From Cyanobium sp. ATX 6A2 (GTDB taxonomy: Bacteria; Cyanobacteriota; Cyanobacteriia; PCC-6307; Cyanobiaceae): DNA of 64,000 bases. The stretch spans positions 124,001-188,000 of the forward strand of contig NZ_JAGQCU010000002.1 in NCBI RefSeq assembly GCF_024346355.1, read 5' to 3'. Positions 29,021 through 38,032 of the stretch are shown here, in pieces (the first letter of the stretch is position 1; every line of letters starts with the position of its first letter). Both the position numbers and the translations under genes were made by a program. Under the pieces are notes generated by a model, which saw nothing but the letters and a program-made list of their open reading frames with translations, was not told the DNA's origin and made no database searches.

Positions 29021-30055
29021 TCAGCCCGCAGCGGTTGTGCCCGGCAGGTTGGCGGTGCCCAGCAGCACGCCATCACGGAAGGCGGCCCCGGGCTCGGCGC
29101 CGCGCTTGAGGTCGGCCTCCACCTCCAGCAGCTGGCCCAGCAGCCGCAGCAGGCGCTCGGGGTTGCGGCCGCGGATCTGTTTGCGCAGCACGTAGATGCG
29201 CTTGGGGTTGCCGATGCCGGCCGCCCTGGCGATGGCGGCCACGTCCTGCTCGCCCTGGCGATCGAGCAGGGCCACCCACAGCCAGCCGCGGACCTGGCCG
29301 CTGAGGGTGGCGACGATGCGCAGGGCCGGCTCGCCGGCCGCCAGCAGGTCGTCCACCAGGGCGATCGCCTCGACGGCCTGGCCGGCCAGCAGGGCATCCC
29401 CCACCGCCAGGGCGGTGGTGCTGTGGCCGGCCACCAGGGCCCGCACCGCCGCCAGGGTGATCGTTGTGCCGGAGCCGCCGGGGCTGTTGCCGGGGCCGGC
29501 GGCGTAGAGGCTGAGTTTCTCCAGTTCGCTGGCCAGCCGGGCGCTGTCGTTGCCGATGGCGGCGGAGAGGGCCTCGGCGGCGGCCGGCTCCAGCTGCAGT
29601 CCCAGCTCCCTGGCGGTGCGCACCACCAGCTCCACCTGGCCGGCGCCGTCCCACACCGAGGGCAGGGCGAAGCTGCGCTCGCTGGCCTGGCCCGCCTTCA
29701 CCAGCTTCTGGAGAGCCTTGGTGGTGCGCAGGCGGCCGTCCGGTTTGGCCGGGTTGATCAGCAGCAGATGGCAGCTGGGGGGAATCAGCTCCAGCGTCGC
29801 CTCCAGCTGATCGGCCAGCTCGGCGGGGCACTGGTTGCAGAAGGGACTGCGCTGCAGCAGCACCACCCGGGCGCCGGCGCCGAAGGGCGGTGTGCGCGCC
29901 TCCCCCAGGGCCCGCGCCGCCTGGTCCGGTTCGTTGCCGTCGAGGCGGCTGAGGTTGATCGCCGCCCAGGCCGGATCCACCAGCTCCGCCACCAGGGCCT
30001 CCACGGCGCGGGTGCGGGCGGCCTCGTCGTCGCCCCAGAGCAGGTGGATGGGCAT
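29021..30055 (-). CDS. holA: DNA polymerase III delta subunit
   Basis: HolA opens the beta clamp during loading. The 344-aa protein begins MPIHLLWGDDEAARTRAVEAL, the delta N-terminus, with VVLLQRSPFC, LLINPAKPDGRLRTTKALQKL and DSARLASELEKLSLYA. Its start codon overlaps the stop of the broken PIN toxin frame upstream (TGATG), indicating that it was transcribed and translated as part of an antitoxin-toxin-holA unit or uses an internal promoter. Confidence 0.88.
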   Translation of the reverse strand: MPIHLLWGDDEAARTRAVEALVAELVDPAWAAINLSRLDGNEPDQAARALGEARTPPFGAGARVVLLQRSPFCNQCPAELADQLEATLELIPPSCHLLLINPAKPDGRLRTTKALQKLVKAGQASERSFALPSVWDGAGQVELVVRTARELGLQLEPAAAEALSAAIGNDSARLASELEKLSLYAAGPGNSPGGSGTTITLAAVRALVAGHSTTALAVGDALLAGQAVEAIALVDDLLAAGEPALRIVATLSGQVRGWLWVALLDRQGEQDVAAIARAAGIGNPKRIYVLRKQIRGRNPERLLRLLGQLLEVEADLKRGAEPGAAFRDGVLLGTANLPGTTAAG

Positions 30056-30387
30056 CAGGTGCTGGATCGGGGGCTGGAGCGGGCGTGGCGGGAGCTGGAC
30101 ACCAGGGGCAGGTCGATGGCGTCCACCAGAGGGTGGCAGTCCAGCAGCTGGTCATCGTTGCTCACCAGCACCGCCGCCCCTGCGCTGATCGCGCAGGCCA
30201 GCTCCAGGGCGGCCATGGCACTGAGGCCGCCTGCGGCTGGCTGCACCCGGCGCAGGCGGGCGGCAGCCTCGGCCACGGCGGCATCCGCCGCCACCACCTG
30301 CCAGGCCTGGCCGTCGGCGAAGACCTGGCGGTAGCTCTGGGCCCGGCCCTCATGGCCCTGGCTGAGCGGGCCCTCGAGCAGCCGCAT
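30055..30387 (-). pseudogene. PIN-domain toxin, C-terminal part, cut from its N-terminus by an inverted duplication
   Basis: The 110-aa frame (MRLLEGPLSQGHEGRAQ... to the stop overlapping holA) is the second half of a PIN ribonuclease. It retains the middle acidic residue in LLEGP and the C-terminal ALELACAISAGAAVLVSNDDQL region with the final Asp pair. The N-terminal half (ALIGFEASALIGFLQG) is in a different frame, fused to the antitoxin at 30350-30799. The frame change coincides exactly with the 51-bp palindrome at 30366-30416. The expected acidic residue of the first motif is Glu instead of Asp, and one in the third motif is replaced, so the protein may have been decaying before the break. 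Confidence 0.7.
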
Positions 30388-30799
30388 CAGCCTGATGCGG
30401 CTGCTCGAGGGCCCGCCAGAAGCCCTGGGCGATGCCCTCCAGCAGCCTGCTGAGCAGCCCGCGCCTGGGTGCCGTTCCCTGCAGGAAGCCGATCAGGGCC
30501 GAGGCCTCGAAGCCGATCAGGGCCCCGTGGGGGAGGAGGTGGGGATCCCATGGACGGCTGGGTGCTGGGGCGCTGGCCTTGTCGTGTGGCCAGGCACCGT
30601 CGTGCGGCCAGTAGCCGCGGCCGCTGCCCCGCAACTCCAGCAGGCGGCGGCGCTGCGGCACCTGACGCTGGAAAAGCGGCACCAGGGCGGCCACCGGCTG
30701 ACCGTTGCGGTTGATCACCAGCTGCTCGCCTGCCTCGGCGCGGCTGAGCAGTTCCGGCAGACGCCGCCTGGCCTCCTGCACCCCCAGAGACTCGGACAT
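30350..30799 (-). CDS. Phd/YefM-type antitoxin fused in frame to a PIN-toxin N-terminus
   Basis: The 149-aa frame starts MSESLGVQEARRRLPELLSR, a prevent-host-death (Phd/YefM) DNA-binding antitoxin with GEQLVINRNGQPVAALVPL. It continues without a stop through a short linker into ALIGFEASALIGFLQGTAPRR (residues 93-113), the first strand and active-site region of a PIN toxin. It then runs through the palindrome into nonsense (EQPHQADAAARGPAQPGP). Normally antitoxin and toxin are separate proteins. The fusion and the downstream frame break make a functional TA pair unlikely, although the antitoxin domain may still fold and repress. Confidence 0.65.
   Translation of the reverse strand: MSESLGVQEARRRLPELLSRAEAGEQLVINRNGQPVAALVPLFQRQVPQRRRLLELRGSGRGYWPHDGAWPHDKASAPAPSRPWDPHLLPHGALIGFEASALIGFLQGTAPRRGLLSRLLEGIAQGFWRALEQPHQADAAARGPAQPGP
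30366..30416. repeat. Perfect 51-bp palindrome (25-bp arms, 1-nt spacer)
   Basis: Arms 30366-30390 and 30392-30416 are exact reverse complements with one C between them. The left arm begins GCGGGCCCTCGAGC and the right arm ends GCTCGAGGGCCCGC. One arm encodes the (L)MRLLEGP segment of the PIN toxin; the other is its inverted copy in the same gene. Confidence 0.95.
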
Positions 30800-30833
30800 G
30801 GGCGCGACGGTAGGTGTGTGGTGGCCTGATCCC

Positions 30834-30855
30834 GATTCTGTACAGGCTGTACAGG
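30834..30855. repeat. 22-bp direct repeat, copy 1 (tandem CTGTACAGG)
   Basis: GATT followed by two tandem CTGTACAGG units, each containing the palindrome CTGTACAG. An identical 22-bp copy in the same orientation lies at 34649-34670. This copy is 35 bp upstream of the Phd-type antitoxin start (minus strand), consistent with an operator, but its role is unknown. Confidence 0.8.
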
Positions 30856-30865
30856 TTCGGGATCG

Positions 30866-30897
30866 GGCCAAACAGAGATCAGGCCAAACAGAGATCA
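30866..30897. repeat. 16-bp perfect tandem duplication
   Basis: Two adjacent identical copies of GGCCAAACAGAGATCA lie in the intergenic region between the antitoxin gene and cobH, just past the 22-bp repeat. They may be a recent slippage duplication or paired binding sites. Confidence 0.7.
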
Positions 30898-30969
30898 GGG
30901 TCCAGCCAAGGGGAAGCGGGCCAGAGCAGGCCAGCGGGTGCCATCCGCCGCGGCTGAAGCAAGGTGAGT

Positions 30970-30986
30970 GCACTGACAGTCAGTGC
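30970..30986. promoter_or_regulatory. 17-bp palindrome upstream of cobH
   Basis: GCACTGAC and GTCAGTGC are perfect inverted 8-mers around a central A, ending 21 bp before the cobH GTG start. The size and position fit a dimeric repressor or activator site; no regulator is identified. Confidence 0.4.
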
Positions 30987-31007
30987 GTCCACCACCTCCA
31001 GGCCCGC

Positions 31008-31751
31008 GTGGAATCCCCGTTCGACCATCCGATCTTCAGCGAGAGCATCGCCCTGATCCGTGCGCTGCTGGCGGAGCGGGCGGCGGCCGATCCGGCCCTG
31101 GCGGCGCTGCTGGCGGGGTGGGATCCGCTGGCGCGCGAGGTGCTCGAGCGCTGCATCCACAGCAGCGGCGATCCGGCGATCAGCAGCCAGCTGCGTTTCA
31201 GCCCGGGGGCCTGCGCGGCCGGGGTGGCGGCGCTGCGGGCCGGCGCGCCGATCCTCACCGACACGGCCATGGCGGCGGCGGCGGTGGCGCCGATGGCGGG
31301 GCGCACCTTTGCCAACCGGGTGGTGTGCGCCCTGGAGTGGGCGCCGGCTCAGGCGCCGGCGGGCTCGACGCGGGCGGCGGCCGGCATGGCGGCGGCCCTG
31401 GCTGATCTGCAGCCCGCTTCCGGGGGGAGGGCGGAACCCGCGCCGGTGGTGCTGATCGGCAGCGCCCCCACCGCCCTGGAGGAGCTGCTGGCGCGGGTGG
31501 CGGCCCCAGCGCCTGGCGGGGCACTGCCTGCGCCGGCCCTGGTGATCGGCATGCCGGTGGGGTTCGTGGGGGTGGAGCAGAGCAAGCGCCGCCTGGCTGC
31601 GAGTGGCCTGGTCCACATCCGGCTGGAGGGCTCCAAGGGCGGAGCCGGTCTGGTGGCCGCGGCCTGCAACGCCCTGCTGCGGGCCGGCTGGCTTCAGGCG
31701 GCGAGCGCCCCGTCCCCTGCGCCCGGCTCCCCGTTGCCGGGCTCCGGCTGA
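31008..31751 (+). CDS. cobH: Precorrin-8X (cobalt-precorrin-8) methylmutase
   Basis: CobH/CbiC moves a methyl group from C-11 to C-12 to give hydrogenobyrinate or cobyrinate in cobalamin synthesis. The GTG at 31008 gives [18 protein letters not shown], the family start. The catalytic His lies in ERCIHSSGD, and further family segments are [26 protein letters not shown] and [18 protein letters not shown]. The 247-aa product has a Pro-rich C-terminal tail longer than usual. That tail overlaps the 3' end of the convergent mutS by 58 bp. Confidence 0.9.
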   Translation: MESPFDHPIFSESIALIRALLAERAAADPALAALLAGWDPLAREVLERCIHSSGDPAISSQLRFSPGACAAGVAALRAGAPILTDTAMAAAAVAPMAGRTFANRVVCALEWAPAQAPAGSTRAAAGMAAALADLQPASGGRAEPAPVVLIGSAPTALEELLARVAAPAPGGALPAPALVIGMPVGFVGVEQSKRRLAASGLVHIRLEGSKGGAGLVAAACNALLRAGWLQAASAPSPAPGSPLPGSG

Positions 31752-34549
31752 CCGAGGCTGATCTGGCTGTTGGCTTCAATGCGGCCGAGCACCTGGCGGG
31801 CGCGCAGCACCACCGGCGCCGGCACGCCCGCCAGGCGGGCGGCCTCGATGCCGTAGCTGCGGCTGGCGCCGCCCGGCACCACCCGGTGCAGGAAGCGCAG
31901 GTCGTGGCCGGTCTCCTCCACCAGCACCCGGGCGTTGGCCACGTTGGGGAGCAGGCCGGCCAGCTCGTTGAGCTCGTGGTAGTGGGTGGCGAACACGCAG
32001 CGGGCGCCGATGGCGGTGGCCAGGTGCTCGGCCACCGCCCAGGCGATCGAGAGGCCGTCGAAGGTGGCGGTGCCGCGGCCGATCTCATCGAGCAGCACCA
32101 GCGAGCGCGCCGTGGCGTGGTGAAGGATGTTGGCGGTTTCGGCCATCTCCACCATGAAGGTGGACTGGCCGGCGGCCAGGTCGTCGCCGGCGCCGACGCG
32201 GGTGAAGATGCGGTCGGCGACGCCCAGGCGCGCCGAGGTGGCCGGGATCCAGCTGCCCATCTGGGCCATCAGCTGCAGCAGGCCGGTCTGGCGCAGGTAG
32301 CAGCTCTTGCCGCTGGCGTTGGGGCCGGTGAGGATCAGCAGGTCGGGCGGGCCCTCGGCGTCACTGGTGCTCCCCAGGGCGATGCCGTTGGCGGTGAAGC
32401 CCTCCTCCACCAGCAGCTGCTCCACCACCGGGTGGCGGCCGGCCTCGATCTGCACCACCCGGGCGTCGGCGCCATCGGGGGGAGTGATCTCGGGGCGGCA
32501 ATAGCCGCCGGTGGCGCCCACCTCGGCGAGGCCGGCGATGGCGTCGAGCTCGGCCACCAGGCGGGCGGCCGTGCGGATCGCCGCCGCCTGCTCGCCCACC
32601 CGGCCGCGCAGAGCGCAGAACAGCTCGTATTCGCGCTGGGCGGCGCGGGCCCGCAGCTGCTGGATGCGGCCCTCGCGCGCCTTCAGCTCGGGGGTGACGA
32701 AGCGCTCCTCGTTGGCCAGGGTCTGGCGGCGGATCCAGTGCTCCGGCACGGCGCCGGCCTTGGCCCGGCTCACGGCCAGGAAGTAGCCGAAGGTGCGGTG
32801 GTACTGCAGCCGCAGGGTGCTGATGCCGCTGCCGCGGCGCTCGGCGGCCTCCTGGCCGGCCAGCCAGGCGTCCTGGTCGTCGAGCTGGTTGCGCAGGCCG
32901 TCGAGCTGGGCATCGACGCCGTTGTGGATCAGGCCGCCCTCGCTGAGGGCCAGGGGCGGGCTCTCCACCAGGGTGTGGCGCAGCTCGGCCGCCAGCTCGG
33001 CCAGCTCCGGCCAGGGCCGGGCCAGGGCCTGCAGGGGGGGGCTGCTGGCGCCGGTGAGCAGGGCCGCCAGCTGGGGCAGGCGCTCGAGGCCGTCGGCCAG
33101 GGCCACCAGGTCGCGGGCCGAGGCGCTGCCGGCGCCGGCCCGGCCGGCGAGGCGCTCGAGATCGCCCATGGGCCGCAGCAAGCGGCGGATCGCCAGCCTC
33201 AGGGGCCGCTGCCCCACCAGCTCGCTCACCCCGTCCTGGCGCTCCAGGATGGCGGCGCGCTCCACCAGGGGCGCCTCCAGCCAGCGGCGCAGGCAGCGGC
33301 CGCCCATGGCGGTGTGGGTGCGGTCGATGGCCCACAGCAGGGACCCCTGCAGGCTGCCGCCCAGCTGGGTGCGGGTGAGCTCGAGGTTGCGGCGGGTGGC
33401 GGCGTCGAGCACCAGGGCGTCGCCGGCGTGCCAGGTGGTGGGCGGGTCGAGCGGCACCCGCCTCTCCGGCCCGGCGCTGGTGCCGTTCTGGGTGCCATCG
33501 AGGTAGTGCACCAGGCCGCCGGCGGCGCGCAGGGCCAGGGGCACCTCCCCCAGCCCCAGGCCATCGAGGCTGGCCAGGTTGAAGCGCTGGCGCAGGGTGG
33601 CGCTGGCCTCCGGCAGCTCGAAGGGGGTGCGGGGCAGGGGCGTGAGCCGCAGGCCCGCGGGACACCAGGCGGGCGCCGCCGCCGGGGTGTCGCCCGCAGC
33701 GCCGCCGGGCCAGAGCACCTCGGCTGCCTCCAGCTGCAGCAGTTCCTGGTGCAGGGCGTCGCTGCCGCGGCGCTCGCTGACGCGGAACTCGCCGGTGCTC
33801 ACATCGGCCACCGCCAGCCCCCAGCGGGCCGCCGAGCCGCCGGCAGGACCCTCGAGCACCACGGCGCAGAGCCAGTTGTTGCGGCGTGCGGCGAGCATGC
33901 CCTCCTCGAGCACTGTGCCGGGGGTGATCACGCGGGTGATGTCGCGGCGCAGCAGCTCGCCCCGGCCCTGGCTGCGGGCGCTGGCCTCCTCCAGCTGGTC
34001 GCAGAGGGCCACGCTGAGGCCCCGGCGCACCAGCTCGCCGCAGTAGCGCTCGGCGGCGTGGTGGGGGATGCCGGCCATCGGCACCCGGCCGATCGCCTTG
34101 CCGCCCTCCTTGCCGGTGAGGGTGAGCTCCAGCAGCCGCGACACGGTGATCGCGTCCTCGAAGAAGCACTCGAAGAAATCCCCCAGCCGGTAGAGCAGCA
34201 GGCGCTCGGGGTGGGCGCGCTTGAGCTCCACGTAGTGGCGCAGCACCGGCGGCAGCTGGGCGGGGTCCACCAGGTCGTGGTGGTGCCAGGGGGGCAGGTC
34301 GCTGTCGGTGTCGGTGGTGGCGGCGGGCGGCGCTGGGGCGGCGGTGGTGCTTGGCTGCCGGCGCTGTGGGGGGCGCTTTCGGGGGCGGGCGGCGGCGTCG
34401 GCGGCCAGGGCCTCGGGCTCGAGGCCGGGATCCAGACCAGGGGCGGGGGCGGTAGGCGCAGGGGCGGCAGCCGGTGCCGCGGCGAACAGGCTGCCCTGCA
34501 CGGTGGCCTCGGGCACGAGCGAGAGCTGCTGCTCGGCTTCCGCGGCCAC
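31694..34549 (-). CDS. mutS: DNA mismatch repair protein MutS
   Basis: MutS recognises mismatches and small loops. The GTG at 34549 gives [22 protein letters not shown], a typical cyanobacterial start, with AGGGGG just upstream; the frame extends to 34861 without homology. A Pro/Ala-rich N-terminal linker precedes the mismatch-binding domain, where [16 protein letters not shown] carries the mismatch-stacking Phe. The ATPase has Walker A GPNASGKS, Walker [18 protein letters not shown] and [11 protein letters not shown]. The length is 951 aa. Its 3' end overlaps cobH; the 22-bp repeat copy 2 lies 100 bp upstream. Confidence 0.95.
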   Translation of the reverse strand: MAAEAEQQLSLVPEATVQGSLFAAAPAAAPAPTAPAPGLDPGLEPEALAADAAARPRKRPPQRRQPSTTAAPAPPAATTDTDSDLPPWHHHDLVDPAQLPPVLRHYVELKRAHPERLLLYRLGDFFECFFEDAITVSRLLELTLTGKEGGKAIGRVPMAGIPHHAAERYCGELVRRGLSVALCDQLEEASARSQGRGELLRRDITRVITPGTVLEEGMLAARRNNWLCAVVLEGPAGGSAARWGLAVADVSTGEFRVSERRGSDALHQELLQLEAAEVLWPGGAAGDTPAAAPAWCPAGLRLTPLPRTPFELPEASATLRQRFNLASLDGLGLGEVPLALRAAGGLVHYLDGTQNGTSAGPERRVPLDPPTTWHAGDALVLDAATRRNLELTRTQLGGSLQGSLLWAIDRTHTAMGGRCLRRWLEAPLVERAAILERQDGVSELVGQRPLRLAIRRLLRPMGDLERLAGRAGAGSASARDLVALADGLERLPQLAALLTGASSPPLQALARPWPELAELAAELRHTLVESPPLALSEGGLIHNGVDAQLDGLRNQLDDQDAWLAGQEAAERRGSGISTLRLQYHRTFGYFLAVSRAKAGAVPEHWIRRQTLANEERFVTPELKAREGRIQQLRARAAQREYELFCALRGRVGEQAAAIRTAARLVAELDAIAGLAEVGATGGYCRPEITPPDGADARVVQIEAGRHPVVEQLLVEEGFTANGIALGSTSDAEGPPDLLILTGPNASGKSCYLRQTGLLQLMAQMGSWIPATSARLGVADRIFTRVGAGDDLAAGQSTFMVEMAETANILHHATARSLVLLDEIGRGTATFDGLSIAWAVAEHLATAIGARCVFATHYHELNELAGLLPNVANARVLVEETGHDLRFLHRVVPGGASRSYGIEAARLAGVPAPVVLRARQVLGRIEANSQISLGQPEPGNGEPGAGDGALAA

Positions 34550-34648
34550 GGACCCCCTGGATGCTGGAGTCGATCGTACGGCGGCTGGCTGGAGGCGCCG
34601 GAGCCGCCGGGGGGGCGAGCGGGGCTGGGGTCGTGACGGGCGAGTCCA

Positions 34649-34670
34649 GATTCTGTACAGGCTGTACAGG
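34649..34670. repeat. 22-bp direct repeat, copy 2 (tandem CTGTACAGG)
   Basis: This is identical to 30834-30855 and in the same orientation. It lies between mutS (start 34549, minus strand) and psbZ (start 34839, plus strand). Together the copies bracket the cobH-mutS segment. Confidence 0.8.
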
Positions 34671-34838
34671 AGGGGATGCGGGCGAGGAGCAGGGGCCTCC
34701 CGGGTGGATCGGCGGATCGGCCCCGCTCGACAACTTGTGAAGGAACGTCCCAGGCAGCCCCGGGCGGCCGGGAGCCCCATGTGAGAATCCCGAAATCGAC
34801 CGGCCGGCCTGCCCCCAGCCGATCCCACCCGCTGATCC

Positions 34839-35027
34839 ATGCAGATCCTCAACACCCTCACCGTTCTGGCCCTGGTGGTGGCGTCGTTCGCCCTGATCGT
34901 GGCGGTGCCGGTGCTCTACGCCAGCAGTGAGGACAGCGGCCGCTCCAACCGTCTGATCCTGCTGGGCGGCATCGCCTGGCTGGTGCTGGTGCTGGTGAAC
35001 TGGGGCATGAGCTTCTTCGTGGTCTGA
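34839..35027 (+). CDS. psbZ: Photosystem II protein PsbZ (Ycf9)
   Basis: PsbZ is a 62-aa PSII subunit with two transmembrane helices at the PSII periphery, involved in PSII-antenna stability. The sequence begins [20 protein letters not shown]. Helix 1 is followed by [21 protein letters not shown] and helix 2 by the Trp-rich end [10 protein letters not shown], all typical. The loop with two acidic residues is conserved. It is followed 48 bp later by ribH in the same direction. Confidence 0.96.
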   Translation: MQILNTLTVLALVVASFALIVAVPVLYASSEDSGRSNRLILLGGIAWLVLVLVNWGMSFFVV

Positions 35028-35075
35028 AGGGCGGCTTCTAGGCTCGGCTGCAGATCAGCGCCACGGCAGTGGCGG

Positions 35076-35561
35076 GTGCCCGTGGCCACTTTCGAGGGAA
35101 CGTTTCAGGGTGCCGCCGGCCTGCGGGCGGCGATCGTGGTGGCCCGCTTCAACGACCTGGTGACGGGCAAGCTGCTGAGCGGCTGTCTCGACTGCCTGCA
35201 CCGCCACGGCATCGACACCAGCGCCGGCAGCGCCCAGCTGGATGTGGCCTGGGTGCCGGGCAGCTTCGAGATCCCGCTGGTGGCCCAGAAGCTGGCGGCC
35301 AGCGGCCAGTATCAGGTGGTGATCACCCTGGGGGCCGTGATCCGCGGCGACACCCCCCACTTCGATGTGGTGGTGGCCGAGGTGAGCAAGGGCGTGGCGG
35401 CGGTGAGCCGCGCCACCGGCGTGCCGGTGATCTTCGGGGTGCTCACCACCGACACCATGCAGCAGGCCCTGGAGCGGGCCGGGATCAAGAGCAACCTGGG
35501 CTGGAGCTACGCCCTGCAGGCGATCGAGATGGGCTCCCTCATGGCCGCCCTGCCTGCCTGA
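35076..35561 (+). CDS. ribH: 6,7-dimethyl-8-ribityllumazine synthase
   Basis: RibH condenses ribityl-amino-uracil with dihydroxybutanone phosphate in riboflavin synthesis and forms a 60-mer or pentamers. The 161-aa protein has [41 protein letters not shown] (catalytic His) and [18 protein letters not shown] at 35076 is used; a second GTG at 35082 (MATFEG) is an equally good start. It overlaps the convergent acetyltransferase gene by 23 bp. Confidence 0.95.
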   Translation: MPVATFEGTFQGAAGLRAAIVVARFNDLVTGKLLSGCLDCLHRHGIDTSAGSAQLDVAWVPGSFEIPLVAQKLAASGQYQVVITLGAVIRGDTPHFDVVVAEVSKGVAAVSRATGVPVIFGVLTTDTMQQALERAGIKSNLGWSYALQAIEMGSLMAALPA

Positions 35562-36003
35562 CCAGCAGCTGCTGGGTGCCCACCGGGCGAAAGCCGAGCT
35601 GCTCGTAGAAGCCGGCGCTGTTGGTGGTCATCAGATACACCCGCTCCACGCCGCGCACGCGCGGATGGTTGAGCAGGCCCTCCACCACCTGGCGGCCCAG
35701 GCCCCGGCCCTGCAGGTCGCCGGCCACCACCACATCCCAGAGCACGGCGCGGCATTCGCCATCGCTGCTGGCCCGCCCGAAGCCCACCAGCCGCTTGCCG
35801 CGCCACAGGCTCACCACCACCGGACTGCCACCCAGCAGCCGGCGCAGCTGGCCGTAGCTGCGCTGCCGGGCCCAGAAGGCGTGGTGGTTGAACAGGCGCT
35901 GCAGCTTCAGCAGCCCGCGGCTGGGGCGCAGGCTGGGCCCCAGCCCGAGCCAGCGCAGGCCGGGGGCGCCGGGGGCGTGGCGCAGCAGACGGATCGCGAC
36001 CAT
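35539..36003 (-). CDS. GNAT-family N-acetyltransferase
   Basis: The 154-aa protein has the acetyl-CoA-binding signature [20 protein letters not shown] (Q/RxxGxG/A). The last part of the fold follows as [16 protein letters not shown], where Tyr is the common catalytic acid. The ATG at 36003 ([12 protein letters not shown]) is preferred over a TTG at 36021. The N-terminal 50 residues are basic and family-specific. The substrate is unknown. It is divergent from rfbA and convergent with ribH. Confidence 0.8.
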   Translation of the reverse strand: MVAIRLLRHAPGAPGLRWLGLGPSLRPSRGLLKLQRLFNHHAFWARQRSYGQLRRLLGGSPVVVSLWRGKRLVGFGRASSDGECRAVLWDVVVAGDLQGRGLGRQVVEGLLNHPRVRGVERVYLMTTNSAGFYEQLGFRPVGTQQLLVRQAGRP

Positions 36004-36047
36004 CAGAAGCGGCTCGTGCAAACATCCTCCCAGCTACGCCCCCTGCT

Positions 36048-37016
36048 TTGGCTCAGCAGCCCGCCTTGGCTCAGCTGCCCACCCCGGCTCAGTCCCGCAA
36101 GGGGATCATCCTGGCTGGCGGCAGCGGCACCCGCCTGCACCCGATCACGGTGGGGGTGAGCAAGCAGCTGCTGCCGGTGTACGACAAGCCGATGATCTAC
36201 TACCCGCTCAGCACGCTGATGCTGGCGGGAATCCGTGAGGTGCTGATCATCACCACCCCGCTCGATCAGCCTGCTTTCGAGCTGCTGCTGGGGGATGGCA
36301 GTGCCTGGGGGATCACGATCCGCTATGCGGTGCAGCCCAGCCCCGACGGGCTGGCCCAGGCCTTCCTGATCGGTGCCGAGTTTCTCGCCGGTGCCCCGGC
36401 CGCCCTGGTGCTGGGCGACAACCTCTTCCACGGCCACGACCTGGTGCCCCAGCTGCAGGGCAGCAACGGCGGCGGCAGCGCCGCCACGGTGTTCGCCTAT
36501 CCGGTGCGCGACCCGGAGCGCTACGGGGTGGTGGAGTTCGCCTCCGACGGCCGGGTGCTGAGCATCGAGGAGAAGCCGGAGCGGCCGAAGTCGCGCTACG
36601 CCGTGACCGGGCTCTACTTCTATGACGCCTCGGTGGTGGAGCGGGCGCGGCGGGTGCAGCCGTCGGCGCGGGGGGAACTGGAGATCACCGACCTCAACCG
36701 CCAGTACCTCGAGGAGGGGCTGCTGCGGGTGGAGCTGATGGGCCGGGGCATGGCCTGGCTGGACACCGGCACCTGCGATTCGCTGCATGAGGCCGGCAGC
36801 TACATCCGCACCCTGGAGCACCGCCAGGGCCTGAAGGTGGGCTGCCCGGAGGAGGTGGCCTGGCGGCAGGGCTGGATCGACGGGGCCCAGCTGGAGCGGC
36901 TGGCCCAGCCCCTGCGCAAGAGCGGCTATGGCGACTACCTGCTGCGCTGCCTCAATGAGCCCAGCAGCGACCACCGGGCGCTGCAGTCGAGCCTGGAGGT
37001 GGGTCATGCAGGTTGA
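36048..37016 (+). CDS. rfbA: Glucose-1-phosphate thymidylyltransferase RfbA (RmlA)
   Basis: RfbA is the first step of dTDP-L-rhamnose synthesis: dTTP + glucose-1-phosphate to dTDP-glucose. The nucleotidyl-transferase motif is [17 protein letters not shown]. It is followed by [30 protein letters not shown] and [20 protein letters not shown]. The start is a TTG at 36048 (or TTG 36066); no ATG precedes the motif. It is 322 aa and overlaps rfbC by 11 bp, opening the rfbA-rfbC part of the polysaccharide locus. Confidence 0.95.
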   Translation: MAQQPALAQLPTPAQSRKGIILAGGSGTRLHPITVGVSKQLLPVYDKPMIYYPLSTLMLAGIREVLIITTPLDQPAFELLLGDGSAWGITIRYAVQPSPDGLAQAFLIGAEFLAGAPAALVLGDNLFHGHDLVPQLQGSNGGGSAATVFAYPVRDPERYGVVEFASDGRVLSIEEKPERPKSRYAVTGLYFYDASVVERARRVQPSARGELEITDLNRQYLEEGLLRVELMGRGMAWLDTGTCDSLHEAGSYIRTLEHRQGLKVGCPEEVAWRQGWIDGAQLERLAQPLRKSGYGDYLLRCLNEPSSDHRALQSSLEVGHAG

Positions 37017-37593
37017 GCACCTGCGCAGCGCTGGCGGGGTGGAGATCGCCGGGCCTCTGCTGCTGCGTCCAAACGTGTTCGGCGATGGCCGCGGCTTCTT
37101 CTACGAGAGCTGGAACCAGGGGGTGTTCGACGCGGCGGCGGGCGAGACCCGCTTCGTGCAGGACAACCACTCCCGCTCGGCGGCCGGCGTGCTGCGGGGC
37201 CTGCACTACCAGCTGCCACCCCATCCCCAGGGCAAGCTGGTGCGCTGCGTGGTTGGGGCGATCTTCGATGTGGCGGTGGACATCCGCCGTGGCTCGCCCA
37301 CCTTCAGCCAGTGGGTGGGCGCCGAGCTGAGCGCCGAGAACAGGGCCCAGCTGTGGGTACCGGCCGGTTTCGCCCATGGCTTCCTCACCCTGAGCGAGCA
37401 CGCCCAGGTGCTCTACAAGACCACCGACGTGTGGAGCCGGGAGTGTGAGCGCGCGCTGCGCTGGAACGACCCGCAGCTGGCGGTCGCCTGGCCCCTGGCG
37501 CGCCTGGCTGGCGCCCTTCCCCAGCTGAGCGCCAAGGACGCCGCCGCGCCCAGCTTCGCCGAGGCCGTGGCGGCCGGAGAGGTGTTCCCGTGA
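37006..37593 (+). CDS. rfbC: dTDP-4-dehydrorhamnose 3,5-epimerase RfbC (RmlC)
   Basis: RfbC is the third enzyme of the dTDP-rhamnose pathway. The 195-aa cupin has [32 protein letters not shown] (catalytic His in RGLHYQ), [19 protein letters not shown] and [14 protein letters not shown]. The ATG at 37006 is preceded by GGAGGT with good spacing and lies inside the end of rfbA, indicating translational coupling. Confidence 0.94.
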   Translation: MQVEHLRSAGGVEIAGPLLLRPNVFGDGRGFFYESWNQGVFDAAAGETRFVQDNHSRSAAGVLRGLHYQLPPHPQGKLVRCVVGAIFDVAVDIRRGSPTFSQWVGAELSAENRAQLWVPAGFAHGFLTLSEHAQVLYKTTDVWSRECERALRWNDPQLAVAWPLARLAGALPQLSAKDAAAPSFAEAVAAGEVFP

Positions 37594-37599
37594 GTTGGT

Positions 37600-37812
37600 C
37601 TACACCGTCACGGTGGCCACGCTGGTGCGCTGCACCGGCGTCGATTGGGCATCGTCTGCCAGGCCCTCGAGGTGGAAGGCGATCGCGGCGCGGATCCGCT
37701 CCAGCACGTGCTCTTGGCTTTCTCCCGTGGCCACACACCCAGGCAGATCGGGCACATAGGCCGAGAAGTTCCCCTCAGCCCGCTCGATCACAACGGCAAA
37801 GGATTGGCTCAT
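37600..37812 (-). CDS. HicB-like antitoxin (second copy of the hic cluster)
   Basis: The 70-aa protein MSQSFAVVIERAEGNFSAYV... has the HicB partial RNase H-like fold: an E-x-G-N/D-x-(F/Y)-x-A-x-x-P-D-L-P-G-C motif (YVPDLPGCVATGES) and a following helix (EHVLERIRAAIAFHLEGL). The C-terminal DNA-binding part of longer HicBs is absent. It starts 38 bp after the hicA stop, on the same strand, and may be the original partner of that hicA in hicA-hicB order. Confidence 0.75.
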   Translation of the reverse strand: MSQSFAVVIERAEGNFSAYVPDLPGCVATGESQEHVLERIRAAIAFHLEGLADDAQSTPVQRTSVATVTV

Positions 37813-37849
37813 GGCAGAGAAAGACCGGGTTTTTGGATACGAACGTGAG

Positions 37850-38032
37850 TTACGGACGAGGTACCCCCAGGTCAGTGCAGATCTTCCGCACCAGGAGTTC
37901 TTTGATCTCCGTGTGCCGGGGTATGGCGCTGCGGCGGTTCAGTTCAGGGTGGTGCCACCAGGAATGGTTGCTCCCCTCGCGAAGCTCTGCGCAGCCGTGT
38001 TTTTTGAGGTGGCGCACCAGGTCTCTGCGCTT
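37850..38032 (-). pseudogene. hicA: HicA-type mRNA interferase lacking a start codon
   Basis: A 60-codon frame reads KRRDLVRHLKKHGCAELREG and on to LLVRKICTDLGVPRP, a recognisable HicA double-stranded-RNA-binding-like fold with the catalytic His in GSNHSWW. HicA cleaves mRNA and is neutralised by HicB. The codon before KRRD is GAG, and no ATG/GTG/TTG precedes it in frame close by; the first GTG (V6) would remove the start of helix 1. A single base at 38034 accounts for the loss (see findings). The frame lies inside the C-terminal part of the upstream hicB frame. Confidence 0.75.

Noticed and set aside
27110-30334. Very long plus-strand open frame (1074 codons) opposite lysC and holA
   Set aside because: It is antisense to two well-supported genes, is Gly/His/Gln/Ala-rich without any domain, and its openness is explained by GC-rich codon structure.
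30834-30855. 22-bp repeat as a cyanobacterial LexA (SOS) box
   Set aside because: It contains two GTAC cores, but as I recall the cyanobacterial consensus (RGTAC-N3-DGTWCB) the spacing between them is one base too long, and mutS and the TA pair are not typical SOS targets; left as an unassigned repeat.
31886-34636. Plus-strand open frame of 916 codons opposite mutS
   Set aside because: Shadow of mutS; composition is typical of antisense frames in GC-rich DNA.
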